From Bradyrhizobium sp. 4 (lineage in GTDB: Bacteria > Pseudomonadota > Alphaproteobacteria > Rhizobiales > Xanthobacteraceae), in NCBI RefSeq assembly GCF_023100905.1, contig NZ_CP064686.1, positions 3,100,001 through 3,164,000 on the forward strand: a stretch of DNA of 64,000 nucleotides. Reading direction: 5' to 3'. A program made the translations under genes and the position numbers. Shown in pieces: positions 42,665-50,393 of the stretch; position 1 is the stretch's first letter; each line of letters begins with the position of its first letter. The notes beneath the pieces are model-generated. The model searched no databases. It was given only the letters and a program-made list of their open reading frames with translations, and had not been told where the DNA came from.

Positions 42665-44254
42665 ATGAGCATCGCGGCGCTGCGCGACGAAAATGAACAA
42701 CTGAAAGCGCTTTTGGCGCAAACGCAGGCGGCCTTAAGCGAGCATCAGGGGGCGCTGGCGGCGTCGGAAGAAGCGCGGCGTCGGCTGGAGGTCATCCTCG
42801 GCGAATTGCGACGCGACAAGTTTGGCGCGAAGTCCGAGAAGCTGCGGCCAGATCAGTATCACTTACCGTTGGAAGACGTGGAGATCGCGCAAGGCATCCT
42901 GGACGCGGCGCAGGAGAGAGCCGAGGCTGTGATCAAGGGCCGATCGCGGAGCGTGCCGGATCAAGGTTCTCATCGCAATCGCGGCTGCTTGCCTGCCCAT
43001 TTGCCGCGGGTGGAACGGATCATCGAGCCTGCGAGCACGCTCTGTCCGTGCGGTTGCGGCGCCATGACGAAGATCGGCGAGGACGTCAGCCAGCGCCTCG
43101 ACGTGATCCCGGCGCAATGGCGGGTGTTGGTCACGCGCCGCCCGAAATACATCTGTCGCCATTGCTCGGGCCCTGTCGTGCAGGCGCACGCACCGGAGCA
43201 CGTGGTGCCCAGCGGGCTGCCGACCGAAGCGGCGATTGCGCACGTGATCGTCTCCAAGTTTGGCGACCATACGCCGTTTTACCGCCAAGCCGAGATCTAT
43301 GCGCGCCAGGGCATCCGGCTTGATCGGGCGACACTGGGCAACTGGTCCGGCCGCGCCTGCTTCCATCTTCAGCCCATCGCGGAACACATGCGCCACCACC
43401 TGGCCATGGCGGATCGGCTGTTCATGGACGAGACCAAGGCGCCGGTGCTCGATCCCGGGCGAGGCCACACGAAGAAGGGGTACTTCTGGGCGATCGTCTC
43501 CGACGACCGCGGCCACAGCGGCCCAAGTCCGCCGATCGTGCTGTTCCGATATGCCCCCGGTCGCAGCGGTTCCTTTGCGGAGCAGTTCCTGGATGGCTTT
43601 TGCGGACACTTCCTGCAATGCGACGCCTATGACGGTTATGACCGGCTGACCGAAGTCGCTCGACCGCAAGGGCCGTGGACGCTCGTGCATTGCTGGAGCC
43701 ATTTGCGCCGGCGCTTCGTCAAATTGGCCCGTAACAGCAAATCGCCGATCGCCGAGGCCGCCGTTCGGCACATCGCACAGCTTTACGCCATCGAAGCCGT
43801 GGTGCGCGGCTCATCGCCGGACATACGGTTGGCCGCGCGCAAGGAGCACTCGCTGCCAATGGTAGCCGCGTTGAAGTCGTGGTTCGAAAAACAGCTGTCG
43901 ATGATCTCCAGCGGTTCGACGCTCGCCGAGGACATCCGCTACGCGCTCAATCACTGGCAGGGGCTGACCCGCTTCCTCGAAGACGGGCGCCTCGAGCTCG
44001 ACACGAACCCGGTCGAGAACGCCATCCGGCCAGTCTGCCTGACCAGAAAAAATGCTCTCTTCGCCGGACATGAGGTCGGGGCTGAAAATTGGGCCTTGCT
44101 TGCGTCGCTCGTCGCCACCTGCAAGCTCAACGACATCAACCCGGCCGCCTACATCGCCGAAACACTCGAGGCCATCATCGACGGCCATCCCCATAGCAGA
44201 ATCGAAGACCTCATGCCGTGGCGATTCCGCAAAGCGTCAAGCCAGCTCCAATAA
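42665..44254 (+). CDS. tnpC: IS66 transposase TnpC
   Basis: 529 residues. An N-terminal leucine-zipper (LRDENEQLKALLAQTQAALS) and a zinc-finger region (STLCPCGCGAMTKIGEDVSQ; YICRHCSGPVV) precede the DDE catalytic core: MADRLFMDETKAPVLDPGRG, HFLQCDAYDGYDRLTEVARP and the C-terminal DTNPVENAIRPVCLTRKNAL that supplies the final Glu. Full length for the family and intact, in contrast to the second copy at 47405. Confidence 0.95.
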   Translation: MSIAALRDENEQLKALLAQTQAALSEHQGALAASEEARRRLEVILGELRRDKFGAKSEKLRPDQYHLPLEDVEIAQGILDAAQERAEAVIKGRSRSVPDQGSHRNRGCLPAHLPRVERIIEPASTLCPCGCGAMTKIGEDVSQRLDVIPAQWRVLVTRRPKYICRHCSGPVVQAHAPEHVVPSGLPTEAAIAHVIVSKFGDHTPFYRQAEIYARQGIRLDRATLGNWSGRACFHLQPIAEHMRHHLAMADRLFMDETKAPVLDPGRGHTKKGYFWAIVSDDRGHSGPSPPIVLFRYAPGRSGSFAEQFLDGFCGHFLQCDAYDGYDRLTEVARPQGPWTLVHCWSHLRRRFVKLARNSKSPIAEAAVRHIAQLYAIEAVVRGSSPDIRLAARKEHSLPMVAALKSWFEKQLSMISSGSTLAEDIRYALNHWQGLTRFLEDGRLELDTNPVENAIRPVCLTRKNALFAGHEVGAENWALLASLVATCKLNDINPAAYIAETLEAIIDGHPHSRIEDLMPWRFRKASSQLQ

Positions 44255-44442
44255 GGGTCCCGGCTAAGCGCTTACAGATAGACGAGCAGTTCGCGGAGCG
44301 CATGCTTCTCATGCAGCAGGGGGAAACGATGCGCGTGCGCGATTCCAATCGACATCTTGTTAAAGGCGATATCCTGCAGGAGCCGCTTAAAGGTCAGCAT
44401 GACTGCCACTCGGGGGTTTTCCAGCTATTGACGTTTTGGTAG

Positions 44443-44484
44443 GCATTAACTATCATTAAATGTAAATTAAAGCTCAATAAATCC
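44443..44484 (+). promoter_or_regulatory. AT-rich tract upstream of exosortase substrate gene
   Basis: cattaactatcattaaatg and taaattaaagctcaataaat lie 40-80 bp before the small exported protein at 44526, at a typical promoter distance. Same style as the AT tracts ahead of other accessory genes. Confidence 0.45.
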
Positions 44485-44525
44485 GCAAAACAAGATCTAA
44501 CCCGTTTAAAATGTGGAGCAGAACA

Positions 44526-44744
44526 ATGAAGATCGCCTCGGGAGTTTTGTCTGCATTAGCTCTGGCCTTCACTCTAATAATTTCTGCGCCGCCCGCCCTA
44601 GCCTGCAACGGCAATGGAAATTGCGAAAACGCGCCCGGCCAAGTGAGGGGAGCCCCCGGTCCGATTGCTGGCGCCGGCCTTCCGATTCTCGCCATTGGCT
44701 ACGGTGTCTACTGGTTGGTTAAACGCCGTCGTAAGGTTGGCTGA
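44526..44744 (+). CDS. putative exosortase substrate with GPIAGAGLP-type C-terminal sorting signal
   Basis: 72 residues. GGAG lies 8 nt before ATG 44526. The N-terminus MKIASGVLSALALAFTLIIS-APPALA is a Sec signal. A 20-residue mature part has two cysteines (CNGNGNCENAPGQ). The C-terminus is tripartite: motif G-A-P-G-P-I-A-G-A-G-L-P, hydrophobic ILAIGYGVYWLV, then K-R-R-R-K. That layout (short motif, membrane helix, basic end) is the design of exosortase targets, although the motif is not the classical PEP. An exosortase-like gene follows 190 bp downstream on the same strand, so this is probably its dedicated substrate. Confidence 0.7.
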   Translation: MKIASGVLSALALAFTLIISAPPALACNGNGNCENAPGQVRGAPGPIAGAGLPILAIGYGVYWLVKRRRKVG

Positions 44745-44935
44745 CATTGGTAGCTCGCCTTTCCGGGGCAGTCTGTCTTACCTGATATTTCGGTAGGTAC
44801 TTCAAACGGTCGCAACGGGCTGCACGCCAATCCCGAAGAGAGCGATTGCTAGCCTGTTGTAATGAGCACGCCGCGCACGCGAGGCGTTGCAGTTAGTTAA
44901 TCGCAATCTCCGCTGATAGTAGCCGGACGAAATCG

Positions 44936-45898
44936 TTGTGTCCGCTTTCATCTGCGCCAGAGTTCAAGGGATTTTGGTTCTCAAGCAAGACTCGATGGTG
45001 GTTTGGCATATACTCGGCGGCTGAAAACAAGGCGAGGCGCTGGCTTGTGGTCGCATATTCAAACGAGTGGATTGCACGTGGTGCATTGCGAATAAGGCAG
45101 TTGTCACGTGGAGAATTCTTTGCGGGACTATTCGCTCTCGGTTGTGTAAGTGGCCTCGCATCACGCATCATCCAATCAGTTAACCGGCTTGGATGGGCGG
45201 AGGCGCTTTTCAATACCTTCGGGATTAGCATAATTGTGTGGATCTCGTGTGCCGCCGGGGTATCTCTTGTTCTTCGAGACCGAACGCTTGGGGTGCGTCC
45301 GTCAGAGCTGGCCCTGGGGGCAGGTTTTCTCTTTCTGGTCATTCTTCCGATCGGAGCCCTAAGCTGGCTCGCAATAACCGCTCTTAGTCTCTACATCATT
45401 ATCTCCGCCGATGTCGCCTCATCTCGACGGGGCGCTTTCATATTACTGGCTACCACCGTGCCCATGCTTTGGAGCCGATTGCTATTTCAGTTTTTTGCAA
45501 ACCTAATATTGCAGATCGACGCGTCACTCGTTGGTTGGATACTGGGGACGCATCGGACCGGAGACATTGTGGAATTTGCTGACGGATCCGGAGTTCTTGT
45601 AATCTGGCCAGCTTGTTCTTCGCTTGCGAACGTGTCTCTTGCAGTACTGTGTTGGGTTACCTTGAGCCAATTAGCGGGCTCCAAGAAATCCGTTTACGAC
45701 GTGTCGTGGTGCCTTTTGGCCTGCGTTTCAGTAATAGCTGTGAACGTCGCGCGGATAAGTTTGATGGGTTTGAGCCAATGGCATTACGCCGCCGTCCATG
45801 GACCGTGGGGAGACGCGGTCGGCAACACAATCATACTCGGCCTGATAGTCGGCTTCAGTGTTCTTGGGGTGCGGCGTGAACTATTCCAGCGCATTTAG
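44936..45898 (+). CDS. exosortase/archaeosortase family membrane protein
   Basis: Up to 320 residues with seven to eight membrane segments (FFAGLFALGCVSGLASRI, LGAGFLFLVILPIGALSWLA, LLACVSVIAVNVARISLM, IILGLIVGFSVLGV). The catalytic residues of the exosortase transpeptidase family can be placed: Cys in VLVIWPACSSLANVSLA (the A-C-S-x-L motif), Arg in VNVARISLMGL, and His in QWHYAAVHGPWGDAVGN. The family cleaves C-terminal sorting signals and attaches or releases surface proteins, usually in polysaccharide-producing bacteria. The start is uncertain: TTG 44936 is the longest; GTG 45047 is preceded by GCGAGGCGC. Confidence 0.75.
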   Translation: MCPLSSAPEFKGFWFSSKTRWWFGIYSAAENKARRWLVVAYSNEWIARGALRIRQLSRGEFFAGLFALGCVSGLASRIIQSVNRLGWAEALFNTFGISIIVWISCAAGVSLVLRDRTLGVRPSELALGAGFLFLVILPIGALSWLAITALSLYIIISADVASSRRGAFILLATTVPMLWSRLLFQFFANLILQIDASLVGWILGTHRTGDIVEFADGSGVLVIWPACSSLANVSLAVLCWVTLSQLAGSKKSVYDVSWCLLACVSVIAVNVARISLMGLSQWHYAAVHGPWGDAVGNTIILGLIVGFSVLGVRRELFQRI

Positions 45899-46361
45899 GT
45901 GGTCTATTGCTGGCGTGCTTTTGTTGACGATTGGATGGAAGATCGCAAGCCAGCCCGAAACTCAAAACTATTTAAAGGACGACCTTATCAAATTCTTTGA
46001 ACGCAACCACTTCAACGTCGTCGTGACCGACGAGGTCGTGAATTACACGCCGATTATCCGGGCGAGCAGAGCCTCGTGCCATCTGCAGATCGCGACACTT
46101 ATTCCCGATGGCTCGAACCGGGATCTCATTCGGCATCTTGCTGCAGGTACAGATCGCTCGTTCGTTGTCTTTCGCGGCACGGTGTACGTCCAACAGCCCG
46201 TATTCTGGACAGTACTCGATTACTTTTGGTCCAAATTTCTTCGCGAGCTTGGATTGATTAAGCACATTACGCCCGTCATTAGCGTAGCGGTGAACTCATC
46301 GTGCAATGGCGAGGGACTTCCGTGGGGTGAGCTAGAAGGTATCAGGAGAGATCCGCGTTGA
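45876..46361 (+). CDS. EpsI-like exosortase-associated protein, one N-terminal membrane anchor
   Basis: 161 residues, overlapping the exosortase end by 23 bp, so co-translated. FRWSIAGVLLLTIGWKIA is a single membrane helix; the remaining ~135 residues, rich in beta-strand-type sequence (YTPIIRASRASCHLQIATL, RSFVVFRGTVYVQQPVF, TPVISVAVNSSCNG), are predicted outside the membrane. It occupies the position of EpsI-type partners found next to exosortases, but sequence resemblance is too weak to assign it to that family. GTG 45876 is preferred over GTG 45858. Confidence 0.6.
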   Translation: MNYSSAFRWSIAGVLLLTIGWKIASQPETQNYLKDDLIKFFERNHFNVVVTDEVVNYTPIIRASRASCHLQIATLIPDGSNRDLIRHLAAGTDRSFVVFRGTVYVQQPVFWTVLDYFWSKFLRELGLIKHITPVISVAVNSSCNGEGLPWGELEGIRRDPR

Positions 46362-46498
46362 ACGCCATTGATTGCCAAGAGCTGATGGCGGGTATCGGCC
46401 CATCGGCGACCTGCCGTAGGCTACTCCAGTCGACATCCCTCACGTCGGATGCGATCGCGAGTCGGGCGCAGGCGCGCCGAGGGTACCTCTGAGGAGTT

Positions 46499-46660
46499 AT
46501 GAAGTACATTTTCATCGCGGTCGGCTGCTGGCTGCTGCTGAACCTGCTCTTCGTTGTGCTAGTCACCCCGCCGCGTAGGTCGCGCCGGCGGCGACAGCTT
46601 GCTCGCACGATTCAAGCAGTCAAGAAATTCATTTTGAGCAGACGGCAGCCCCCTACCTGA
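46499..46660 (+). CDS. small membrane protein, unknown
   Basis: 53 residues. MKYIFIAVGCWLLLNLLFVV is a clean membrane helix, followed by a strongly basic cytoplasmic tail (RRSRRRRQLARTIQAVKKFI). GAGGAG immediately precedes the ATG. It is downstream of the exosortase genes on the same strand and may belong to the same unit. Confidence 0.55.
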   Translation: MKYIFIAVGCWLLLNLLFVVLVTPPRRSRRRRQLARTIQAVKKFILSRRQPPT

Positions 46661-46809
46661 GTGGAGACAGTGGGGTTCTGAATTTCCGGAACTACTCGGG
46701 TTCGCAGACGGGATTCACATGCTTCAATGAAGCCGAGCGCGGTCGCTGATTTAAGTCTTCTCATTTGCTCTGATGCTGTCCTGATAGTGATTTTGTTGTG
46801 AGAACATTT

Positions 46810-46977
46810 ATGCGAAGCTCTCGCGCAATCCTTTATGCCCAAGGACTTGGCGAAATCACCTCTCAGGTCTCAGAATTGGAATATCTTCGAGGTCTAGTCG
46901 AAGAAGCAGCGGAGGGCCCGCGGTGTGCCTCCATTACGCTTGACACATCTCGTTTCGCGCAGCCTTCGAAGTCGTGA
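46810..46977 (+). CDS. small coiled-coil protein, third member of family
   Basis: 55 residues. EITSQVSELEYLRGLVEEAA is the helical core, with the same [QI]-x-x-E-L-x-x-L-R-x-x-V pattern as the proteins at 31278 and 34091. No strong ribosome site, so the start is tentative. Function unknown. Confidence 0.45.
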   Translation: MRSSRAILYAQGLGEITSQVSELEYLRGLVEEAAEGPRCASITLDTSRFAQPSKS

Positions 46978-47292
46978 ACCAGGCGCCCTGTCTGTCCGCT
47001 TCCGTCGCCGCGTGCCACCAAGCTGGATGCAGGAGCTATCGGGCCCCCTGGCAACGACAACCAAGTCAATCGGACTTTGCTGACGCCATTCCCCGAGGCA
47101 TGGTGGGCTTCCTCCTAAAACCTCTCCAAGGGCTGGCTTACCGCGCCTTGACTCCTCCTGAGGGGGAGTGGACGAGCCCAGCAACGATAGGCGGCTCCGC
47201 ACGTTGATACGTATCGCCGGCCGAGGGGCTGACTGTAGGCGTCGGTGGCTGAGAGAATTCCGCGCTCCCGCCTTGTATGTTAGGAGCGCAGA
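46978..47292. other. stretch without recognisable gene
   Basis: 315 bp of GC-rich sequence with only shadow-type frames. The end contains the ribosome site of the next small gene. Confidence 0.3.
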
Positions 47293-47448
47293 ATGGCCGA
47301 AGAATTCAGCGCCGAGACACGTCGCCTGCTCGAGCGAGCCAACGAAACCATCGCTCAAAGTCGTCAGTTAGCCACGGAACATCGTAAGCGCTTAGCCGGG
47401 ACCCTTATTGGAGCTGGCTTGACGCTTTGCGGAATCGCCACGGCATGA
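47293..47448 (+). pseudogene. small helical protein gene truncated by IS66 remnant
   Basis: TAGGAG 7 nt before ATG. The native part (MAEEFSAETRRLLERANETI, then AQSRQLATEH, to 47383) is a charged helix. At 47384 the IS66 end begins and the frame continues by chance into the IS (KRLAGTLIGAGLTLCGIATA) for a stop at 47446. The original C-terminus is lost. Confidence 0.65.
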
Positions 47449-48660
47449 GGTCTTCGATTCTGCTATGGGGATGGCCGTCGATGATGGCCTCGAGTGTTTC
47501 GGCGATGTAGGCGGCCGGGTTGATGTCGTTGAGCTTGCAGGTGGCGACGAGCGACGCAAGCAAGGCCCAATTTTCAGCCCCGACCTCATGTCCGGCGAAG
47601 AGAGCATTTTTTCTGGTCAGGCAGACTGGCCGGATGGCGTTCTCGACCGGGTTCGTGTCGAGCTCGAGGCGCCCGTCTTCGAGGAAGCGGGTCAGCCCCT
47701 GCCAGTGATTGAGCGCGTAGCGGATGTCCTCGGCGAGCGTCGAACCGCTGGAGATCATCGACAGCTGTTTCTCGAACCAAGTCTTTAACGCGGCGATTAT
47801 GGGCAGCGAGTGCTCCCTGCGCGCGGCCAGCCGGATGTCCGGCGATGAGCCGCGCACCATGGCTTCGATGGCGTAAAGCTGTGCGATGTGCCGAACGGCG
47901 GCCTCGGCGATCGGCGATTTGCTGTTACGGGCCAATTTGACGAAGCGCCGGCGCAAATGGCTCCAGCAATGCACGAGCGTCCACGGCCCTTGCGGTCGAG
48001 CGACTTCGGTCAGCCGGTCATAACCGTCATAGGCGTCGCATTGCAGGAAGTGTCCGCAAAAGCCATCCAGGAACTGCTCCGCAAAGGCACCGCTGCGACC
48101 GGGGGCATATTGGAACAGCACGATCAGCGGACTTGGGCCGCTGTGGCCGCGGTCGTCGGAGACGATCGCCCAAAAGTACCCTTTCTTCGTGTGGCCTCGC
48201 CCGGGATCGAGCACCGGCGCCGTGGTTTCGTCCATGAACAGACGATCCGCCATGGCTAGGCGCTGGCGCATGTGGTCCGCGATAGGCTGAAGATGGAAGC
48301 AGGCGTGGCCGGATCAGTTGCCCAGTGTCGCCCGATCAAGTCGGATGCCCTGACGCGCATAGATCTCGGCGTGGCGGTAAAACGGCGTATGGTCGCCAAA
48401 CTTGGAGACGATCACGTGCGCAATCGCCGCTTCGGTTGGCAGCCCGCTGGGCACCACGTGCTCCGGTGCGTGCGCCTGCACGACAGGGCCCGAGCAATGG
48501 CGACAGATGTATTTCGGGCGGCGCGTGACCAACACCCGCCATTGCGCCGGGATCACGTCGAGGCGTTTGCTGACGTCCTCGCCGATCTTCGTCATGGCAC
48601 CGCAGCCGCACGGACAGAGCGTGCTCGCAGGCTCGATGATCCGTTCCACCCGCGGCAAAT
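47384..48660 (-). mobile_element. truncated inverted IS66 copy
   Basis: Left boundary is the IS66 inverted repeat GTAAGCGCTTAGCCGG at 47384. Homology to the complete element at 41743-44275 runs in reverse to 48660 and stops inside tnpC (…cgcggcaaat, then unrelated sequence). tnpA, tnpB and the start of tnpC are deleted, together with the other end. Nucleotide identity to the intact copy is very high, so truncation is recent. Confidence 0.93.
47405..48660 (-). pseudogene. tnpC: IS66 tnpC remnant with TGG to TGA nonsense codon
   Basis: The remnant encodes the TnpC C-terminal three quarters (from LPRVERIIEPASTLCPCGCG to the end) but contains TGA at the codon that reads TGG in the intact copy (L-G-N-W-S-G becomes L-G-N-stop; near 48312). 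Otherwise almost identical, with a few substitutions (for example T-K-A-P to T-T-A-P). It is inactive by truncation and by the stop. Confidence 0.9.
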
Positions 48661-48819
48661 ATCGGAAATCCTGAACAGTAGGACGGAATGCGGTCGTCTC
48701 CTGCGACACAGCTTCTATCGGCGCGGTCTCCAATAGGATCGCGTTCGGCGCTACCTCGCTGATCGTGAATGGAACCGCTAGACGTCACCGTCACAACGGC
48801 AGCCTGGTCCGTGAGCGAA
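48661..48819. other. unassigned junction sequence at IS66 truncation
   Basis: Sequence to the right of the truncated IS66. Leftward frames give SLTDQAAVVTVTSSGSI-like peptides fused into the IS reading frame, possibly a fragment of another gene brought in by the deletion. No start or family can be named. Confidence 0.3.
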
Positions 48820-49242
48820 CTAGTAAGCACGCCGCACTACTTGGGGCAGGGATGGCAGTCTCGGAGAAAACCGGTGGGCAAGCGCGAGCACCGCGGCTTC
48901 GTCGGTTTCGAGGGCGATTTTCTGAGCCAGCATCACATCGCCAGCCGCCAGAGCACGATCGGGAACGAAACACCAGCCGATCGCGGGCTTCCCAGTTACG
49001 TCAAGCTCTACAACATTGCTCAGGGTACCATATTGAACTCGATATCGTCTGCCGGTGTGAGAACCGGTGACTTCGAAATAGTTGTCGGCATCGAATTGCG
49101 CGCGCTGCTCTGGAGATAGCCAATCCCGCAGCAGACGCCGCGAACGCGCTTCCGGGCCGTTTTGCTCGGTGAAGCTCCGATAAAGCTCACGGAGGGCACG
49201 GAAGCGCGCACTGTTGACGTCCCTGCGTCTGAACAGAAACAT
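48820..49242 (-). CDS. conserved hypothetical protein
   Basis: 140 residues. RDWLSPEQRAQFDADNYFEV, GSHTGRRYRVQYGTLSNVVE, WCFVPDRALAAGDVMLAQKI and ALETDEAAVLALAHRF give a compact alpha/beta protein. I recognise this style from bradyrhizobial accessory regions, where it is paired with the short protein encoded next door (49260). No enzymatic motif. Function unknown; possibly stress-related. Confidence 0.7.
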   Translation of the reverse strand: MFLFRRRDVNSARFRALRELYRSFTEQNGPEARSRRLLRDWLSPEQRAQFDADNYFEVTGSHTGRRYRVQYGTLSNVVELDVTGKPAIGWCFVPDRALAAGDVMLAQKIALETDEAAVLALAHRFSPRLPSLPQVVRRAY

Positions 49243-49259
49243 TGTCGCATCTCGATAGC

Positions 49260-49481
49260 TTAGCCGCCGACGAGCCGCGGATAAAATAGCGTCTCATCCG
49301 CGGTGGGATCAAACGACCGTGTGACCTTTAGTTCACTGCCCGCCGTCCGCGTGGCGGCGGTAAATCCCTGATCAGTGAGCTGCTTAAATCGCCGTTCAGC
49401 CTCGGCGAGCCCCTTCGGATCAGTTCGTTCAAAGAAATGTCTGCTGTCGCCTCTGTGGTCCATAACGATCTGGGTAGCCAT
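49260..49481 (-). CDS. small conserved hypothetical protein
   Basis: 73 residues from ATG 49481. MATQIVMDHRGDSRHFFERT, LAEAERRFKQLTDQGFTAAT, and the C-terminal FDPTADETLFYPRLVGG form a motif (D-P-x-A-x-E-T-L-F-x-P-R-L-x-G-G) that looks conserved. The gene lies 17 bp upstream of the 140-residue hypothetical gene and is co-transcribed. Function unknown. Confidence 0.7.
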   Translation of the reverse strand: MATQIVMDHRGDSRHFFERTDPKGLAEAERRFKQLTDQGFTAATRTAGSELKVTRSFDPTADETLFYPRLVGG

Positions 49482-49502
49482 GGAAGAAACTCCGCATTCC
49501 AT

Positions 49503-49884
49503 TAGCCTCTAACGGGAAGAACCTCGCGGCTCCGAATAGTGTTCCCATTCTCGCCGGATTTCGTCGCGGCACCCGCCGCAATGCGGGCGGCACCGGAAGC
49601 GCGATCAAATTTTGCAGCGTTCTAAAATGGATGGATCAAAATTTTGCGGGCACGTGAAGATATCGGGTCGTCCTCGCGAGCGATTAGGAGCGCGCTCCTG
49701 ACCTAAGTTGCATTCCGCGGTCGTGCAGCGCCATCAGCGGTTGCTTCAAAGAGCCCGTTGGCGCGACGCGCGCCCGACAGAAGCGGCTTCCTTCTCCGAT
49801 CTAAAAACCGGCTGGATCCACACGGCAAGCCTTCCGGCGAGTGTTCACTCCCTCAGGGATGTCGGCTCGCTCCCTTCAGGGCAG
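49503..49884. other. 382-bp spacer, no gene seen
   Basis: Presumably holds the promoter of the leftward hypothetical pair. No repeats or structured RNA recognised. Confidence 0.3.
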
Positions 49885-50091
49885 CTAGCTACAGCAGCCC
49901 TTGCCGTTCTCTTGAACCGGCGGACAGGGAACGGTGCCGAAGGAGCAGAACACGCAGCAGTCGCCACGGAGCGGCTTCAGGCGCTCGCCGCAGCCTTTGC
50001 AGTCATAGAAGAACTGGCAAGCGTCGGTCCGCATGACCTCGGCAGCAGCGTGACTGCAGTTGGGACACGTGATCGTGGAGTTCAGGATCAT
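49885..50091 (-). CDS. GDCCVxC domain-containing protein
   Basis: 68 residues, cysteine-rich. ITCPNCSHAAAEVMRTDACQ, FYDCKGCGERLKPLRGDCCV, FCSFGTVPCPPVQENGKGCC. Four Cys pairs, including C-x-x-C, C-x-x-C and the G-D-C-C-V-x-C signature, suggest binding of two metal ions; in some bacteria the family is a selenoprotein, here it has ordinary cysteines. Often found with mercury or metal-stress genes, none of which is seen here. TGAGGTAA precedes ATG 50091. A degraded paralogue lies at 39790. Confidence 0.8.
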   Translation of the reverse strand: MILNSTITCPNCSHAAAEVMRTDACQFFYDCKGCGERLKPLRGDCCVFCSFGTVPCPPVQENGKGCCS

Positions 50092-50096
50092 TTACC

Positions 50097-50291
50097 TCAG
50101 GCGCGTGGCAGGCAGGGAGCAAGGAGCTGCCGGCGAGCTTTCTTCAGATCGGTCGCCAATTTTATCTTCTCTCTCAAGACGAGGATTTCGGAATATTCCT
50201 TTTGGATCTCTGGAGCGGTGCGAACTGCTTCAAGCTGCTGGTCGGTCAGTTTGAGGATCGCGGCAACATGCCTACTCTGGATATGGTGCAT
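50097..50291 (-). CDS. small helical protein, unknown
   Basis: 64 residues, ending 5 bp upstream of the GDCCVxC gene, so likely one operon. MHHIQSRHVAAILKLTDQQL, VRTAPEIQKEYSEILVLREK, IKLATDLKKARRQLLAP: all helix, basic. No family recognised. Confidence 0.5.
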   Translation of the reverse strand: MHHIQSRHVAAILKLTDQQLEAVRTAPEIQKEYSEILVLREKIKLATDLKKARRQLLAPCLPRA

Positions 50292-50393
50292 GGCAATCAA
50301 ATCCGCTGTTAGAAAAATGGAACGATACAGCCAACTGCGGTGCGGCGTCGCTAGAAATAAACAGGCAACATTGCTGCCGTTTTTTGCGGCGCG

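Larger units (their letters stand above)
41743..44275 (+). mobile_element. complete IS66-family insertion sequence
   Basis: 2,533 bp, bounded by inverted repeats starting GTAAGCGCTTAGCCGG (left) and its complement ending at 44275. It carries tnpA, tnpB and tnpC in the usual order and orientation, with all three reading frames intact. A perfect 8-bp duplication flanks it, so it inserted once and has not recombined since. Confidence 0.95.
41035..44400 (-). pseudogene. FkbM family methyltransferase gene split by IS66
   Basis: The N-terminal 41 codons lie at 44276-44400 (MLTFKRLLQDIAFNKMSIGI, then RFPLLHEKHALRELLVYL) and the rest at 41035-41742 (DVDCVFDVGANEGQYAELLR, VSFEPVPRLAKALRAKAVYD, FLKMDTQGHDLSVAAGAGEM). 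Removing the IS and one 8-bp duplication restores an uninterrupted 274-codon FkbM reading frame with the V-F-D-V-G-A-N SAM motif and K-M-D-T-Q-G-H-D. It is therefore a methyltransferase gene inactivated by one transposition event, recent enough that both halves are still perfect. The right part may still be translated from an internal start but lacks the N-terminus. Confidence 0.92.

Noticed and set aside
42863..43771. 302-codon minus-strand frame opposite IS66 tnpC
   Set aside because: Shadow of a conserved transposase gene; the same shadow appears in the second IS66 copy.
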